Positions 9,617-18,576 are shown, counted from the stretch's first letter. The stretch: DNA of 64,000 nucleotides from Bacillus sp. 2205SS5-2 (GCF_037024155.1 NZ_JAYKTS010000009.1:1-64000); one strand, 5' to 3'. Notes: generated from the letters alone by a model not told the origin. Program-made: numbers and translations.

Positions 9617-10498
9617 ATGCCTAAAGGAAAAATTATCAAAGCTCTGAGTGGATTTTATTATGTTCAAGATGGCGACAGAGTTGTCCAATGCAGAGGGAGA
9701 GGGGTTTTTCGTAAAAATAAAATTACCCCTCTTGTAGGTGACTATGTTGTTTTTCAAGCAGAAAACGAAAAGGAAGGCTATCTTTTAGAAGTAAAGCCTC
9801 GAAAAAATGAGTTAGTTCGTCCGCCCATTGCGAATGTGGAGCAAGCAATTCTGGTTTTCTCAGCTGTAGAACCTAACTTTAGTACCTCATTGTTGGATCG
9901 TTTTCTAGTTTTGATTGAAGAGAAGGAAATCACTCCACTTATTTGTGTGACAAAAATGGACATTGTTCCCGAAGAGATGAAGGGACAAATTCTTTCATAT
10001 ATTGAACAATACCGATCGATAGGATATGAAGTGATCGCCACATCTTCTTTTTCAATGGAGGGACTAGATGAGTTAAGTCCGTATATTCGAGATCAAATCT
10101 CTGTGTTTGCGGGACAATCGGGAGTAGGGAAAAGTTCCTTACTAAATGCCCTTCAACCTGATTTAGCTTTAAAAACAGATGATATCTCTTCCCACCTTGG
10201 AAGGGGGAAGCACACTACAAGGCATGTTGAACTCATCGCAATTGAAGGAGGGTTTGTTGCAGATACTCCAGGTTTTAGTTCGTTAGAATTTACAAGTATT
10301 GAGCTAGATCAATTGCCGCTTTGCTTTCCAGACTTTGTGAAATTCGGTGAAAAGTGCAAATTCAGAGGCTGCCTCCATATGAATGAGCCGAAATGTGCCG
10401 TTAAACAAGGGGTGAATTCAGGTGAAATTCCTGAATATCGCTATGAACATTACCAACAGTTTTACGAAGAAATTAAAGACAGAAAGCCGAGGTATTAA
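9617..10498 (+). CDS. rsgA: ribosome small subunit-dependent GTPase RsgA (CpgA)
   Basis: RsgA is a circularly permuted GTPase that assists late maturation of the 30S subunit; in B. subtilis (CpgA) it is also a PrkC substrate, which fits its position after prkC. The 293 residues show an OB fold (about 1-70), a G4-type TKMD near 113, Walker A GQSGVGKSS near 166-174, DTPGF near 217, and a C-terminal zinc site with C-rich CFPDF...CKFRGCLH...C. The ATG at 9617 follows GAGGACTGA; earlier in-frame ATGs lie inside prkC and are not used. Confidence 0.94.
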   Translation: MPKGKIIKALSGFYYVQDGDRVVQCRGRGVFRKNKITPLVGDYVVFQAENEKEGYLLEVKPRKNELVRPPIANVEQAILVFSAVEPNFSTSLLDRFLVLIEEKEITPLICVTKMDIVPEEMKGQILSYIEQYRSIGYEVIATSSFSMEGLDELSPYIRDQISVFAGQSGVGKSSLLNALQPDLALKTDDISSHLGRGKHTTRHVELIAIEGGFVADTPGFSSLEFTSIELDQLPLCFPDFVKFGEKCKFRGCLHMNEPKCAVKQGVNSGEIPEYRYEHYQQFYEEIKDRKPRY

Positions 10499-10500
10499 CT

Positions 10501-11160
10501 ATGATTAAAATTGCCCCATCCATATTGTCAGCCGATTTTGCTCAACTGAAAAATGAAATTGAAGATGTTGAAAGAGGAGGAGCAGATTATATCCATATTG
10601 ATGTGATGGATGGTCATTTCGTACCCAATATCACCATTGGTCCTTTGATCGTTGCAGCTGTTCGTCCGATTACGAAAATGCCATTAGATGTTCATTTAAT
10701 GATCGAACACCCAGAACGGTATATTCAGGATTTTGCGAAAGCAGGAGCCGACATTATTACTGTCCATGCTGAGGCGTGTCCCCATTTACATCGTACACTT
10801 CAACAAATTAAATCGTACGGGGTAAAAGCGGGAGTTGTTTTGAATCCCAGTACTCCACCTGAAATGATTCAACATGTGCTTGAAGAAGTTGATATGGTTC
10901 TGCTGATGACCGTGAATCCTGGATTTGGTGGTCAGTCCTTTATTTCAACTGTTTTGCCGAAAATTACCACCGTTCGAAACTGGATTCGCGAAAAAGGATT
11001 AGCCATTGAAATTGAAGTGGATGGGGGAATCAATCCAGAAACTGCGAAGTTATGCTATGAAGCAGGAGCAGATGTGTTCGTTGCAGGTTCTGCTATTTAT
11101 AGCCAAGAGAATCGTCAACAGGCGATTGAAGCCATCCGCCTAGGAGTATTGTCGAAATAA
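10501..11160 (+). CDS. rpe: ribulose-phosphate 3-epimerase
   Basis: Rpe interconverts ribulose 5-phosphate and xylulose 5-phosphate in the pentose phosphate pathway. The 219-residue TIM barrel starts APSILSADF, has HIDVMDGHFVPN with a metal histidine and aspartate, DVHLMIEHPERY, MTVNPGFGGQ and the second metal aspartate in EVDGGI near 180. It begins 2 bp after rsgA. Its ATG lacks a separate strong ribosome site, although AGCCGAGG in the rsgA end may serve. A hairpin follows the stop. Confidence 0.95.
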   Translation: MIKIAPSILSADFAQLKNEIEDVERGGADYIHIDVMDGHFVPNITIGPLIVAAVRPITKMPLDVHLMIEHPERYIQDFAKAGADIITVHAEACPHLHRTLQQIKSYGVKAGVVLNPSTPPEMIQHVLEEVDMVLLMTVNPGFGGQSFISTVLPKITTVRNWIREKGLAIEIEVDGGINPETAKLCYEAGADVFVAGSAIYSQENRQQAIEAIRLGVLSK

Positions 11161-11162
11161 AC

Positions 11163-11213
11163 AAGAGGAGAGCTTAAGGGGGAGAGTGTTTCTTCAGAAG
11201 CCTCCTCTTTTAT
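11163..11213 (+). terminator. probable rho-independent terminator after rpe
   Basis: AAGAGGAG-A-GCTT pairs with AAGCCTCCTCTT across a 20-odd nt loop (one bulge), followed by TTTATTT. The large loop lowers confidence. Confidence 0.5.
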
Positions 11214-11398
11214 TTGCGGGTTAGGCTGTTTTCGAGACTTTTGTTTGTAGTTAATTAAATGAAATCTATACTAAAATAGATGTTTCTTAAAATTATCGTT
11301 TCAGTAGCAATGATATATAACATAGAGTCCTGTATGAAGACAAGGAAAGTGATTTAGGTTATGAATAGAGTAATAAAACGCTTGAAGGGGTGATAGAA

Positions 11399-12046
11399 TT
11401 GAATATTTATATTGTAGGAGGAGGACCTCAAACGGAACTCCCTTTATTATCCGAATGGAATGAAAAAAATGTCCTATGGGTCGGGGTTGACAAGGGTGTT
11501 TATATCTTGTTAAAACAAGGGATCATACCTGAAAGGGCATTTGGTGATTTTGACTCGGTATCTCAAGAGGAATGGGAAGAAATTCAACAATATGCCAAGC
11601 AGATTAATCAATATCAACCAGAGAAAGATGAAACAGATATGGAGCTTGCCCTAAATTGGGCTGTAAAGCAGAATCCCGACAAAATCCGTATTTTTGGAGG
11701 GACTGGTGGCCGACTAGATCATTTTATGGCGAATATTCAATTGCTAATTCGCACAATGAATAAAGAAGAATCAATAAAAATCGAATTGATTGACCGAAAA
11801 AATCGCTTGAATGTCTTTCAACCGGGACATTATACAATTGAAAAACTGGATTCCAAAAGATACATATCTTTTTTCCCCGTCAGCCAAGAGGTGAGAGGTT
11901 TAACTCTGTCAGGATTTAAGTATGAGTTAATCAATCATCATATTTCATTAGGGTCTACACTTTGTATTAGTAATGAACTAATTCAATTCAATGGTACTTT
12001 TTCATTTAGCGACGGCATATTATTGATGGTAAGAAGCGAAGATTAA
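11399..12046 (+). CDS. thiN: thiamine pyrophosphokinase (ThiN/YloS)
   Basis: ThiN transfers pyrophosphate from ATP to thiamine, forming thiamine diphosphate. Family motifs are visible: GVDKG near 32, GDFDS near 55, DETDMELAL near 83 and GGRLDH near 110, the acidic residues binding Mg-ATP. I use TTG at 11399, which sits a normal distance after AAGGGGTGAT; GTG at 11390 lies within that ribosome site. About 215 residues is normal length. It is separated from rpe by a terminator-like hairpin, and TATACT at 11265-11270 might be a -10, but the -35 is poor. Confidence 0.9.
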   Translation: MNIYIVGGGPQTELPLLSEWNEKNVLWVGVDKGVYILLKQGIIPERAFGDFDSVSQEEWEEIQQYAKQINQYQPEKDETDMELALNWAVKQNPDKIRIFGGTGGRLDHFMANIQLLIRTMNKEESIKIELIDRKNRLNVFQPGHYTIEKLDSKRYISFFPVSQEVRGLTLSGFKYELINHHISLGSTLCISNELIQFNGTFSFSDGILLMVRSED

Positions 12047-12141
12047 AATCCTTTCAATCATGTACAAAAAACTTTCCGAAGAATAGAATACAACGTCAAT
12101 AAGGAATATGGCTTTACGATTCATGAGGAGGGAATTTTACT

Positions 12142-12222
12142 ATGAGATTTTATACCATTAAATTACCAAGATTTCTAGGTGGGCTCGTACGTGCCATGCT
12201 TGGAACGTTTAAGAAAGAATAG
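12142..12222 (+). CDS. spoVM: stage V sporulation protein SpoVM
   Basis: SpoVM is a 26-residue amphipathic peptide that recognises the convex outer forespore membrane and anchors SpoIVA, starting coat and cortex assembly. The small frame reads MRFYTIKLPRFLGG...RAMLG..., with substitutions relative to B. subtilis mainly conservative (K/R, I/V, S/T). The proline at position 9 that bends the helix is kept. The start follows GAGGAGGGA, and a strong terminator follows directly, so it is monocistronic. No clear sigma-E promoter could be placed; AATACAAC near 12088 is only a weak -10 candidate. Confidence 0.95.
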   Translation: MRFYTIKLPRFLGGLVRAMLGTFKKE

Positions 12223-12223
12223 T

Positions 12224-12261
12224 AAAAAAAGAAAACACCCGCAGGGGTGTTTTCTTTTTTT
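12224..12261 (+). terminator. rho-independent terminator after spoVM
   Basis: A long stem (GAAAACACCC, loop GCAG, GGGTGTTTTC) is flanked by an A-run before and a T-run after, so it could also work for transcripts from the other strand. Confidence 0.88.
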
Positions 12262-12379
12262 ATGATAGGCTGTTTTCGCAAATGTAAATAAAATGTGAAA
12301 ATAATAGGTTTCGAGGGATCCTTTTCGTATGTAATATGTCTATGACAATTCAAAAAATAACTAAGAAACAGGAGGAGAT

Positions 12380-12416
12380 AAAAATAAAAAGGTATTTGCA
12401 GTTATGCAAATACCTT
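12380..12416 (-). terminator. rho-independent terminator after rpmB
   Basis: A perfect 12-bp stem (AAGGTATTTGCA, loop GTTA, TGCAAATACCTT) on the + strand is preceded by AAAATAAAAA, which is a T-rich tail when read on the minus strand just beyond the rpmB stop. Confidence 0.85.
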
Positions 12417-12425
12417 GAGCGCGTA

Positions 12426-12614
12426 TTAAACGCGTTCCACTTTACCTGATTTTAGTGCTCTTGCAGAAACCCATACACGTTGAGGCTTTCCGTCTACAAG
12501 AATGCGAACTTTTTGAAGGTTAGCGCCCCAAGTACGCTTAGTAGCGTTCATCGCGTGGGAGCGAGCGTTACCAGAACGAGCTTTACGGCCTGTAACTACG
12601 CATTTTTTTGGCAT
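12426..12614 (-). CDS. rpmB: 50S ribosomal protein L28
   Basis: L28 is a small protein of the large ribosomal subunit. The 62-residue product ([16 protein letters not shown]...) matches the family over its whole length, including the SHAMNATKR segment and [12 protein letters not shown] near the end. It has a single N-terminal cysteine (C5), so it is not the full four-cysteine zinc-binding form. It is the only supported minus-strand gene, convergent with spoVM, and starts after GAGGAGGGA. It has its own promoter and terminator. Confidence 0.95.
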   Translation of the reverse strand: MPKKCVVTGRKARSGNARSHAMNATKRTWGANLQKVRILVDGKPQRVWVSARALKSGKVERV

Positions 12615-13054
12615 GTTATTCCCTCCTCACAAAAATGAAGCTGAATAGTAATTTCAGATTCACAAATCATTCAATATCTCAAACATACTTTAATAATTTA
12701 TCACACCCCTCACCATAATGCAATACACAAACAAAAACTTATTTAGAAATGTGGTGCCGTTTAGAAAATGGGACGGTTTGCAATAATCCTAAATCATGTT
12801 GTGGGACGTAACACACTTTAAATACATTCATAAGAAATTGTAATGGAATAGACAGTTTGGGAAAGTGGGAAATCTAGGACTTAAGATATGAAAGAAATAG
12901 GCTGAATTCACTTTTTTTTCATCTAACTTTTGAGTTTGATCAAAAAACGGAAAATATTTGGAAGTTTTTGTTGGAGTCCGTTTCAACGAAAACTGTATAG
13001 ACAGAGTGTGTTGTACATGTTGGGTTTGATGAAGAAGAAAAAAACAAAGATTTT
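12615..13054. other. intergenic region between rpmB and globin chemoreceptor pseudogene
   Basis: The left part holds the rpmB ribosome site and promoter on the minus strand. To the right I see no gene. A poly-A stretch at 13031-13044 in front of the pseudogene could have lost its original start through a one-base slip: ATG at 13029 would read into the globin frame if one base were added or removed. Confidence 0.5.
12695..12723 (-). promoter_or_regulatory. sigma-A promoter of rpmB
   Basis: On the minus strand TTGCAT (12723-12718), a 17-bp spacer and TAAATT (12700-12695), about 80 bp before the start codon. Confidence 0.5.
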
Positions 13055-14297
13055 GTGATGAAAAAGGGAGAAATAAATGTATTGGGTTCTGCTACTTCTG
13101 AGAAAATCACTATACTTCATATTACAGAACAAGATTTAAGTAATATTACGACTCTCCAGCCAATGATTGAGGAAAATGTCCCTGAAATAGTCGATTCATG
13201 CCATCGAACGATATTGGTAATTCCGCAGTTAGAAACAATCATTAATCAATATAGTTCAGTGGAGAAATTAAGACAAACGTTAACGAGGCATTTTATCGAA
13301 TTATTTAATGGAGTAATAGATGATGAATTTGTCGAAAAAAGATTATGTGTTGCCATGATCCATTACAGAATTGGCTTAAAGCCCGATTGGTATATGGGGG
13401 TATTTCAGACTCTTCAAGAGTGGGTGATTCAATCCGTTTTTGAATTAGAAAGTCAATCAGATCGACAGGTCGTCCTCATCCAATCATCTCTTAAACTATT
13501 AAACTTAAAACAGCAAATTGTCGTAGAGAAGTACGAAGAAGGAAATTTTCGTCAACAATCGCAACAATATGAACAAATTAATCTGGATCTTAAAGGGAAA
13601 TTTTTGACATAAGTACAGAACTTGTTGCCTTTGCAGAACAAACACATGCTTCAATGGAAACGCTCGTTCAGAACAATGTTGAAGTTAAAGAGTCAGTTCA
13701 CCAAACAAATCAAGAAACGAGTTCCGCACAACAATTAGCGGAAAGTGGGAAAATGAGTATGCTGGAATTAGTCGGGAAAATTCAAGATGTCACGAAAGAC
13801 ACCGAATAAATGAATGGACTTTTTCAACAATTAAAAACTCGAGTCAGAGAATGGTACAAGTCGTTTCACTCGTAAAAGAAATTGCTGATTAAACAAATTT
13901 ATTAGCATTAAATTCAGCGGTTGAATCCGCAAGAGCCGGGGAGCGTGGAAAAGGGTTTGCAGTTGTCTCTGGAGAGGTAAGGAAGCTTGCTGCACAAACA
14001 AAAGGTTCAGTCGCAAAAATTCAAACTTTAGTTAATCAATCCAACTTGATTACGTCAGATGTTACAAATTCTCTTAATCAAGTTGATCAAGCCGTTTTAA
14101 GTGGAAAAGAAACAGCTATAAACACAAATACGGTATTTGAAAAAATTGCCGAATCAGCGTAAGAAAGTTCAAAAAGAGCTGCAAAAGTTCAACAAATGAT
14201 AGATACTTTGACTCTAACCATTCAAGAAATTGGCGCAGCTACCTTGGGTGTGGCACGATCGCCTGAACAACTAAATGAAGCCGCTAACCTAGCTTAG
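13055..14297 (+). pseudogene. HemAT-like globin-coupled chemotaxis transducer, degraded
   Basis: The first 186 codons encode a globin-coupled sensor domain like B. subtilis HemAT, a soluble oxygen-sensing chemoreceptor. The proximal heme histidine is kept (IHYRIGLKPDWYMG, codon 13361-13363). The position aligning with the distal tyrosine of HemAT reads histidine (codon 13202-13204). After a frameshift near 13600 a coiled-coil transducer region continues in another frame, is stopped by TAA at 13807, shifts frame again, and then shows the MCP signalling tip ([19 protein letters not shown]) interrupted by TAA at 13890 and 14160, ending at TAG 14295. Two frameshifts and three internal stops make a working protein unlikely. 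No ribosome site is seen before 13055. Confidence 0.88.
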
Positions 14298-14836
14298 GTT
14301 TTCGTGTTGAAAAGATAAACTGAATTACTTTCGGGGTTTGAAAGTGGAGAGGCTTATCTCAATCGATCAGCTTCTCTTCGTAAGAATGCTACTATTTGAA
14401 TTTAATAGACTATCCTTCCTCCTTGTTTCCAGTGATTTCTACCGAAATGATGCGTTGTGATCTCCCAAAACTTTATTTAAATAATCTATATCCTGCATTG
14501 AATAGCAACAATCCTTGCAAACATTCTCTTCACTGATGTTAAAGCAATTGTTATTTAGGAAGATAAGTAAAATTTTTCTATCTTATTCATGGTGAAATAA
14601 TTGATAGACTTCTTAAAAAAACCGTAGTTAATCCCAAGGTTAATACTAGACACTATGATATGGATGAGGGAATATTAGGGCATATAAGGGGTATTTTATA
14701 TAATACATGGTTACTTTAGCTTTTAAAAATATAGTAGTTATAGTAAAATGACTTTAGTCAAGCAAGTATTGTATAGTAGCTGTAGGTATGTTTTAAAGAG
14801 ACTCAGCTCTACTACACATTAAAGGGGGAACGATAA
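14298..14836. other. non-coding region between pseudogene and yloU
   Basis: No intact gene. On the minus strand a 48-codon frame (14582-14439) with a cysteine-rich CKDCCYSM segment ends in TAG and stays open for about 29 codons beyond it; it has no clear start and may be a gene remnant or chance. The right end must hold the yloU promoter: TATAGT at 14773-14778 is a candidate -10 without a convincing -35. The sequence is very AT-rich. Confidence 0.5.
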
Positions 14837-15199
14837 ATGTCCATCGAACTAACTAACAAATTAGGGCAAATCGATATTTCAAACGATGTAATTGCTATGA
14901 TTGCAGGTGGTGCAGCTGTAGATTGCTACGGAATCGTAGGAATGGCTTCAAAAAGCCAAATTAAAGACGGTTTAACAGACATATTACGAAAAGAAAATTT
15001 CACACGTGGTGTGATTGTTCGCCAAGAAGCGGAAGAAGTACATATTGATATGTATATCATTGTAAGCTACGGAACGAAAATATCTGAAGTTGCTAATAAT
15101 GTTCAATCAAAAGTGAAATATACTTTGGATAAAACCGTCGGATTATCGGTTGATTCCGTTAATATTTTTGTACAAGGAGTTCGAGTAACGAACCCGTAG
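14837..15199 (+). CDS. yloU: Asp23/Gls24 family envelope stress response protein YloU
   Basis: This 120-residue protein belongs to the Asp23/Gls24 family of small, abundant, membrane-associated proteins linked to envelope and alkaline stress; the exact biochemical role is not established. The family core is visible: GQIDISNDVIAMIAGGA, GVIVRQEAEEVHIDMYI and a C-terminal segment ending VNIFVQGVRV. The start follows AAAGGGGGAA. It lies directly before fakA, the arrangement seen across Bacillales. Confidence 0.88.
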   Translation: MSIELTNKLGQIDISNDVIAMIAGGAAVDCYGIVGMASKSQIKDGLTDILRKENFTRGVIVRQEAEEVHIDMYIIVSYGTKISEVANNVQSKVKYTLDKTVGLSVDSVNIFVQGVRVTNP

Positions 15200-15215
15200 T
15201 GAGGAGGAAAGATTT

Positions 15216-16898
15216 GTGTCAATTACAGCATTAGAAGGAAATCGTTTTGCAGAAATGGTGATACAAGGAGCCAACCACTTAGCAGCAAATGCGCAAATGG
15301 TCGATGCACTTAACGTATTTCCGGTTCCAGATGGAGACACTGGAACTAACATGAACTTATCAATGACATCAGGAGCAAAAGAAGTAAAGGAAAATACCCA
15401 AGGGAACATTGGGAAAGTTTCTGCCTCACTTTCACGAGGCTTGCTAATGGGGGCACGCGGTAATTCGGGTGTTATTTTGTCCCAACTATTTAGAGGTTTT
15501 GGGAAGGCAATCGAATCCAAAGCGGAAGTTTCAACCGTAGAATTTGCTTCAGCGTTAGATGCAGGGGTTCAAACAGCCTATAAAGCTGTCATGAAACCGG
15601 TAGAAGGCACAATTTTAACCGTGGCCAAAGATGCTGCGAAAAAAGCTGTAGAAGTGGCGAAAGATGAGCCTGATTTTATTAATTTTATGGGAAAAGTGGT
15701 TGAAGAAGGTCAAGCATCCCTAAATCGAACGCCCGATCTGCTACCAGTTTTGAAAGAAGTAGGAGTTGTTGATAGCGGCGGTCAAGGGCTTTTGCTTGTG
15801 TATGAAGGATTTTTAGCAGAATTAAAAGGTGAGACCTTAGCAGAGATGAAATCGATGCAACCTGCTATGGAAGAATTGGTTAGTGCTGAACATCATAAAG
15901 TTCAGGATTTCATGAATACAGAAGATATTGAATTTGGATATTGTACGGAGTTTATGGTGAAGTTTACGGAAGAGAAGATGGCGGTAAATCCTTTTCTCGA
16001 AGAATCTTTCCGACAAGATTTAAGCCAATATGGTGACTCACTTCTTGTGATCTCCGACGAAGATATTGTCAAAGTGCATATTCATTCTGAGCAACCAGGT
16101 GATGTTTTGACGTACGGCCAACGTTTTGGTGATTTAATCAAGATGAAAATCGAAAATATGCGTGAGCAACACACCTCTATTGTTGGTAATTCAACACTAA
16201 CACCATCTAAGAAAAGAAAGACTGAACAAAAGAACGAAAAGAAAGAATACGGAATAGTGACCGTAACAATGGGAGAAGGTATAGCGGATCTCTTTAGAAG
16301 CATTGGAGCGACGAATGTCATTGAAGGTGGACAAACGATGAATCCAAGTACGGAAGATATCGTTAAAGCAATTAAAGAAGCTAATGCTGAAAAAGTGATT
16401 CTTCTTCCGAATAATAAAAATATCATTATGGCTGCTGAGCAAGCTGCTCAAGTCGCTGAAGGAGAAGTAATCGTCATCCCTTCTAAAACAGTACCTCAAG
16501 GTATGGCTGCCCTTCTCGCATTCAACCCATCCGCACCATTAAAGGATAACCAGTCCGGTATGAGTGCAGCGCTTTCTTTTGTAAAGACTGGTCAAATTAC
16601 GTATGCTGTTCGTGATACGAATATCGACGGTGTTGAAATAAGCAAAGATGACTTTATGGGTATTGCTGATGGGAAAATTATCTTAACCAATTCGAGTAAA
16701 GTAGAAACAGCAAAATTATTACTACAAGATATGATTGATGAAGAGTCTGAAATCTTAACGATTCTTTACGGTGAAGATGTTTCTACAGAGGAAGTGACAA
16801 GCCTAAAGGAATTTGTAGAAAATCAATTTGGAGAAGTTGAAGTTGAAACACATAACGGCAAACAACCTTTGTATTCATTTATATTTTCAATTGAATAG
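15216..16898 (+). CDS. fakA: fatty acid kinase catalytic subunit FakA (YloV, DhaL-domain protein)
   Basis: FakA phosphorylates fatty acids presented by FakB lipid carriers, feeding exogenous fatty acids into phospholipid synthesis through acyl-phosphate. The 560 residues have an N-terminal DhaL-type ATP-binding domain (about 1-200) with NVFPVPDGDTGTNM holding the metal aspartates, GARGNSGVIL and DSGGQG, followed by the middle and C-terminal DegV-like domains (LLPNNKN, VIPSKTVPQG). Its role connects with the fapR-plsX block downstream. GTG is the start, after GTGAGGAGGAAA. No FakB gene is in the window. Confidence 0.88.
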   Translation: MSITALEGNRFAEMVIQGANHLAANAQMVDALNVFPVPDGDTGTNMNLSMTSGAKEVKENTQGNIGKVSASLSRGLLMGARGNSGVILSQLFRGFGKAIESKAEVSTVEFASALDAGVQTAYKAVMKPVEGTILTVAKDAAKKAVEVAKDEPDFINFMGKVVEEGQASLNRTPDLLPVLKEVGVVDSGGQGLLLVYEGFLAELKGETLAEMKSMQPAMEELVSAEHHKVQDFMNTEDIEFGYCTEFMVKFTEEKMAVNPFLEESFRQDLSQYGDSLLVISDEDIVKVHIHSEQPGDVLTYGQRFGDLIKMKIENMREQHTSIVGNSTLTPSKKRKTEQKNEKKEYGIVTVTMGEGIADLFRSIGATNVIEGGQTMNPSTEDIVKAIKEANAEKVILLPNNKNIIMAAEQAAQVAEGEVIVIPSKTVPQGMAALLAFNPSAPLKDNQSGMSAALSFVKTGQITYAVRDTNIDGVEISKDDFMGIADGKIILTNSSKVETAKLLLQDMIDEESEILTILYGEDVSTEEVTSLKEFVENQFGEVEVETHNGKQPLYSFIFSIE

Positions 16899-16906
16899 TA
16901 CTTAAA

Positions 16907-16933
16907 AAATAGAAGGGGGTCCCCCTTCTATTT
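16907..16933 (+). terminator. palindromic hairpin after fakA
   Basis: AAATAGAAGGGGG and CCCCCTTCTATTT form a near-perfect palindrome directly downstream of the fakA stop. The U-tract is short, so termination may be partial. Confidence 0.5.
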
Positions 16934-16974
16934 GCTTATAGAATATAGTTCAGAAAGAGAAGGGAGAGGTGTAT

Positions 16975-17637
16975 GTGAAATACAAATCGGTATTTGATAT
17001 TATTGGTCCTGTGATGATTGGTCCATCGAGTTCTCATACGGCGGGTGCGGCTCGAATCGGTCGGGTTGCTAGGAGTTTATTTAGAAGAGAACCTAAGTGG
17101 GCCACAATTTCATTTTATGGATCATTTGCAAAAACGTACAGAGGTCATGGGACAGATGTAGCGTTAATCGGTGGATTATTGGATTTTGATACGGATGATG
17201 AACGGATTATCTCTTCCATTGAGCTAGCGAAAGAAAACGGTATGAGTATCACTTTTATTGAAGAGGACGCCATAACGGAACATCCAAATACGGCAAGAAT
17301 TCATATAGGAGACGACCAAGGAACCATGGAGCTTGTCGGAATTTCCATTGGTGGAGGAAAAATTGAAATCATTGAACTTAATGGCTTTCAATTAAAGCTA
17401 AGTGGCCATCATCCTGCTATTCTTGTTGTTCACGATGACCGTTTTGGTGCTATTGCTTCTGTTTCGACAATATTAGCTCAGCATCACATTAATATCGGTC
17501 ATATGGAAGTGTCGCGAAAAGAGATGGGGAAAATGGCGTTAATGACCATTGAGGTTGATCAAAATATAAGTGACGAAATTTTAATGGAAATTGGTCAGCT
17601 TATTAATATTACCCAAGTAACAAGAATTGTAGATTAA
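16975..17637 (+). CDS. sdaAB: L-serine dehydratase, iron-sulfur-dependent, beta subunit
   Basis: The beta subunit of the [4Fe-4S] L-serine dehydratase that deaminates serine to pyruvate and ammonia. The N-terminus SVFDIIGPVMIGPSSSHTAGA is diagnostic, and residues from about 145 form an ACT domain (HPAILVVHDDRFGAIASV) as in the two-subunit type. I choose GTG at 16975, giving MKYKSVFD as in B. subtilis, after GGGAGAGG; GTG at 16969 lies in the ribosome site. The alpha subunit follows 54 bp later with a cre box between them. Confidence 0.93.
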   Translation: MKYKSVFDIIGPVMIGPSSSHTAGAARIGRVARSLFRREPKWATISFYGSFAKTYRGHGTDVALIGGLLDFDTDDERIISSIELAKENGMSITFIEEDAITEHPNTARIHIGDDQGTMELVGISIGGGKIEIIELNGFQLKLSGHHPAILVVHDDRFGAIASVSTILAQHHINIGHMEVSRKEMGKMALMTIEVDQNISDEILMEIGQLINITQVTRIVD

Positions 17638-17655
17638 ATGTATAAAACGAAAATA

Positions 17656-17669
17656 TGATAGCGTTTACA
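17656..17669 (+). promoter_or_regulatory. CcpA cre box between sdaAB and sdaAA
   Basis: TGATAGCGTTTACA fits the consensus TGWNANCGNTNWCA at every position and lies 22 bp before the sdaAA start. It suggests carbon catabolite control of serine deamination, possibly as an internal roadblock. Confidence 0.6.
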
Positions 17670-17691
17670 CGACTGTTAGGGAGAGGATAAT

Positions 17692-18576
17692 ATGTTTCGA
17701 AATGTGGCTGAACTTGTAGAGTTAGCGGAGAGTCAAAATAAAAAAATATCTGAGATTATGATTGAACAAGAAATGAAGTATAAAGGGAAATCAAAAGCGG
17801 AAATTCTATCGATAATGGAGCGAAATCTAGAGGTGATGGAACAAGCAGTTGAAAAAGGATTAGGTGGCGTCCAGTCTCATTCAGGATTAACTGGCGGAGA
17901 TGCTGTACTAATGAAAAAGTATATTGAGAAGGGGAATGTACTGAGCGGAGAAACGATTTTGGATGCAGTGAGCAAAGCGGTTGCAACTAATGAAGTCAAT
18001 GCGGCTATGGGAACCATCTGTGCAACTCCTACAGCTGGATCAGCAGGAGTTGTACCTGGAACTTTGTTTGCTGTTAAAAGTAAACTGAAACCAACCCGTG
18101 AACAAATGGTGTCTTTCTTGTTTACTTCAGGGGCCTTTGGGTTTGTTGTTGCAAATAATGCCTCTATATCGGGAGCAGAAGGTGGTTGTCAAGCTGAGGT
18201 AGGGTCTGCAGCAGGTATGGCAGCTGCAGCCATTGTCGAGTTAGCAGGAGGTACCCCTTCGCAATGTGCTGAAGCGATGGCGATTACATTAAAAAATATG
18301 TTAGGACTCGTTTGTGATCCAGTAGCTGGCCTGGTGGAAGTCCCATGTGTCAAGCGCAATGCAATGGGAGCGGCTAATGCAATGGTAGCAGCAGATATGG
18401 CCTTAGCTGGAATTCAAAGTCGCATCCCTTGTGATGAAGTAATAGATGCGATGTATCGTATTGGTCAAAGCATGCCCGTAGCGCTCAGAGAAACCGCCCA
18501 AGGAGGTCTAGCTGCTACGCCAACAGGACGTGAGCTTGAGGCAAAAATCTTTGGCATCCCGCTAGATAAAAAATAA
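17692..18576 (+). CDS. sdaAA: L-serine dehydratase, iron-sulfur-dependent, alpha subunit
   Basis: The catalytic subunit holding the [4Fe-4S] cluster. The 294 residues show GGDAVLM, CATPTAGSAG near 110, SGAEGGCQAEVG near 165 and CDPVAGLVEVPC near 205-216, whose cysteines are the likely cluster ligands, as in the family. Together with sdaAB it converts serine to pyruvate in the cytosol. The start follows GGGAGAGGATAAT. The stop overlaps the recG start by 1 bp. Confidence 0.94.
   Translation: MFRNVAELVELAESQNKKISEIMIEQEMKYKGKSKAEILSIMERNLEVMEQAVEKGLGGVQSHSGLTGGDAVLMKKYIEKGNVLSGETILDAVSKAVATNEVNAAMGTICATPTAGSAGVVPGTLFAVKSKLKPTREQMVSFLFTSGAFGFVVANNASISGAEGGCQAEVGSAAGMAAAAIVELAGGTPSQCAEAMAITLKNMLGLVCDPVAGLVEVPCVKRNAMGAANAMVAADMALAGIQSRIPCDEVIDAMYRIGQSMPVALRETAQGGLAATPTGRELEAKIFGIPLDKK

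Noticed and set aside
12615-14836. Insertion sequence or prophage as the source of the globin pseudogene segment
   Set aside because: No transposase or integrase coding, no terminal inverted repeats or target duplication could be seen by eye.
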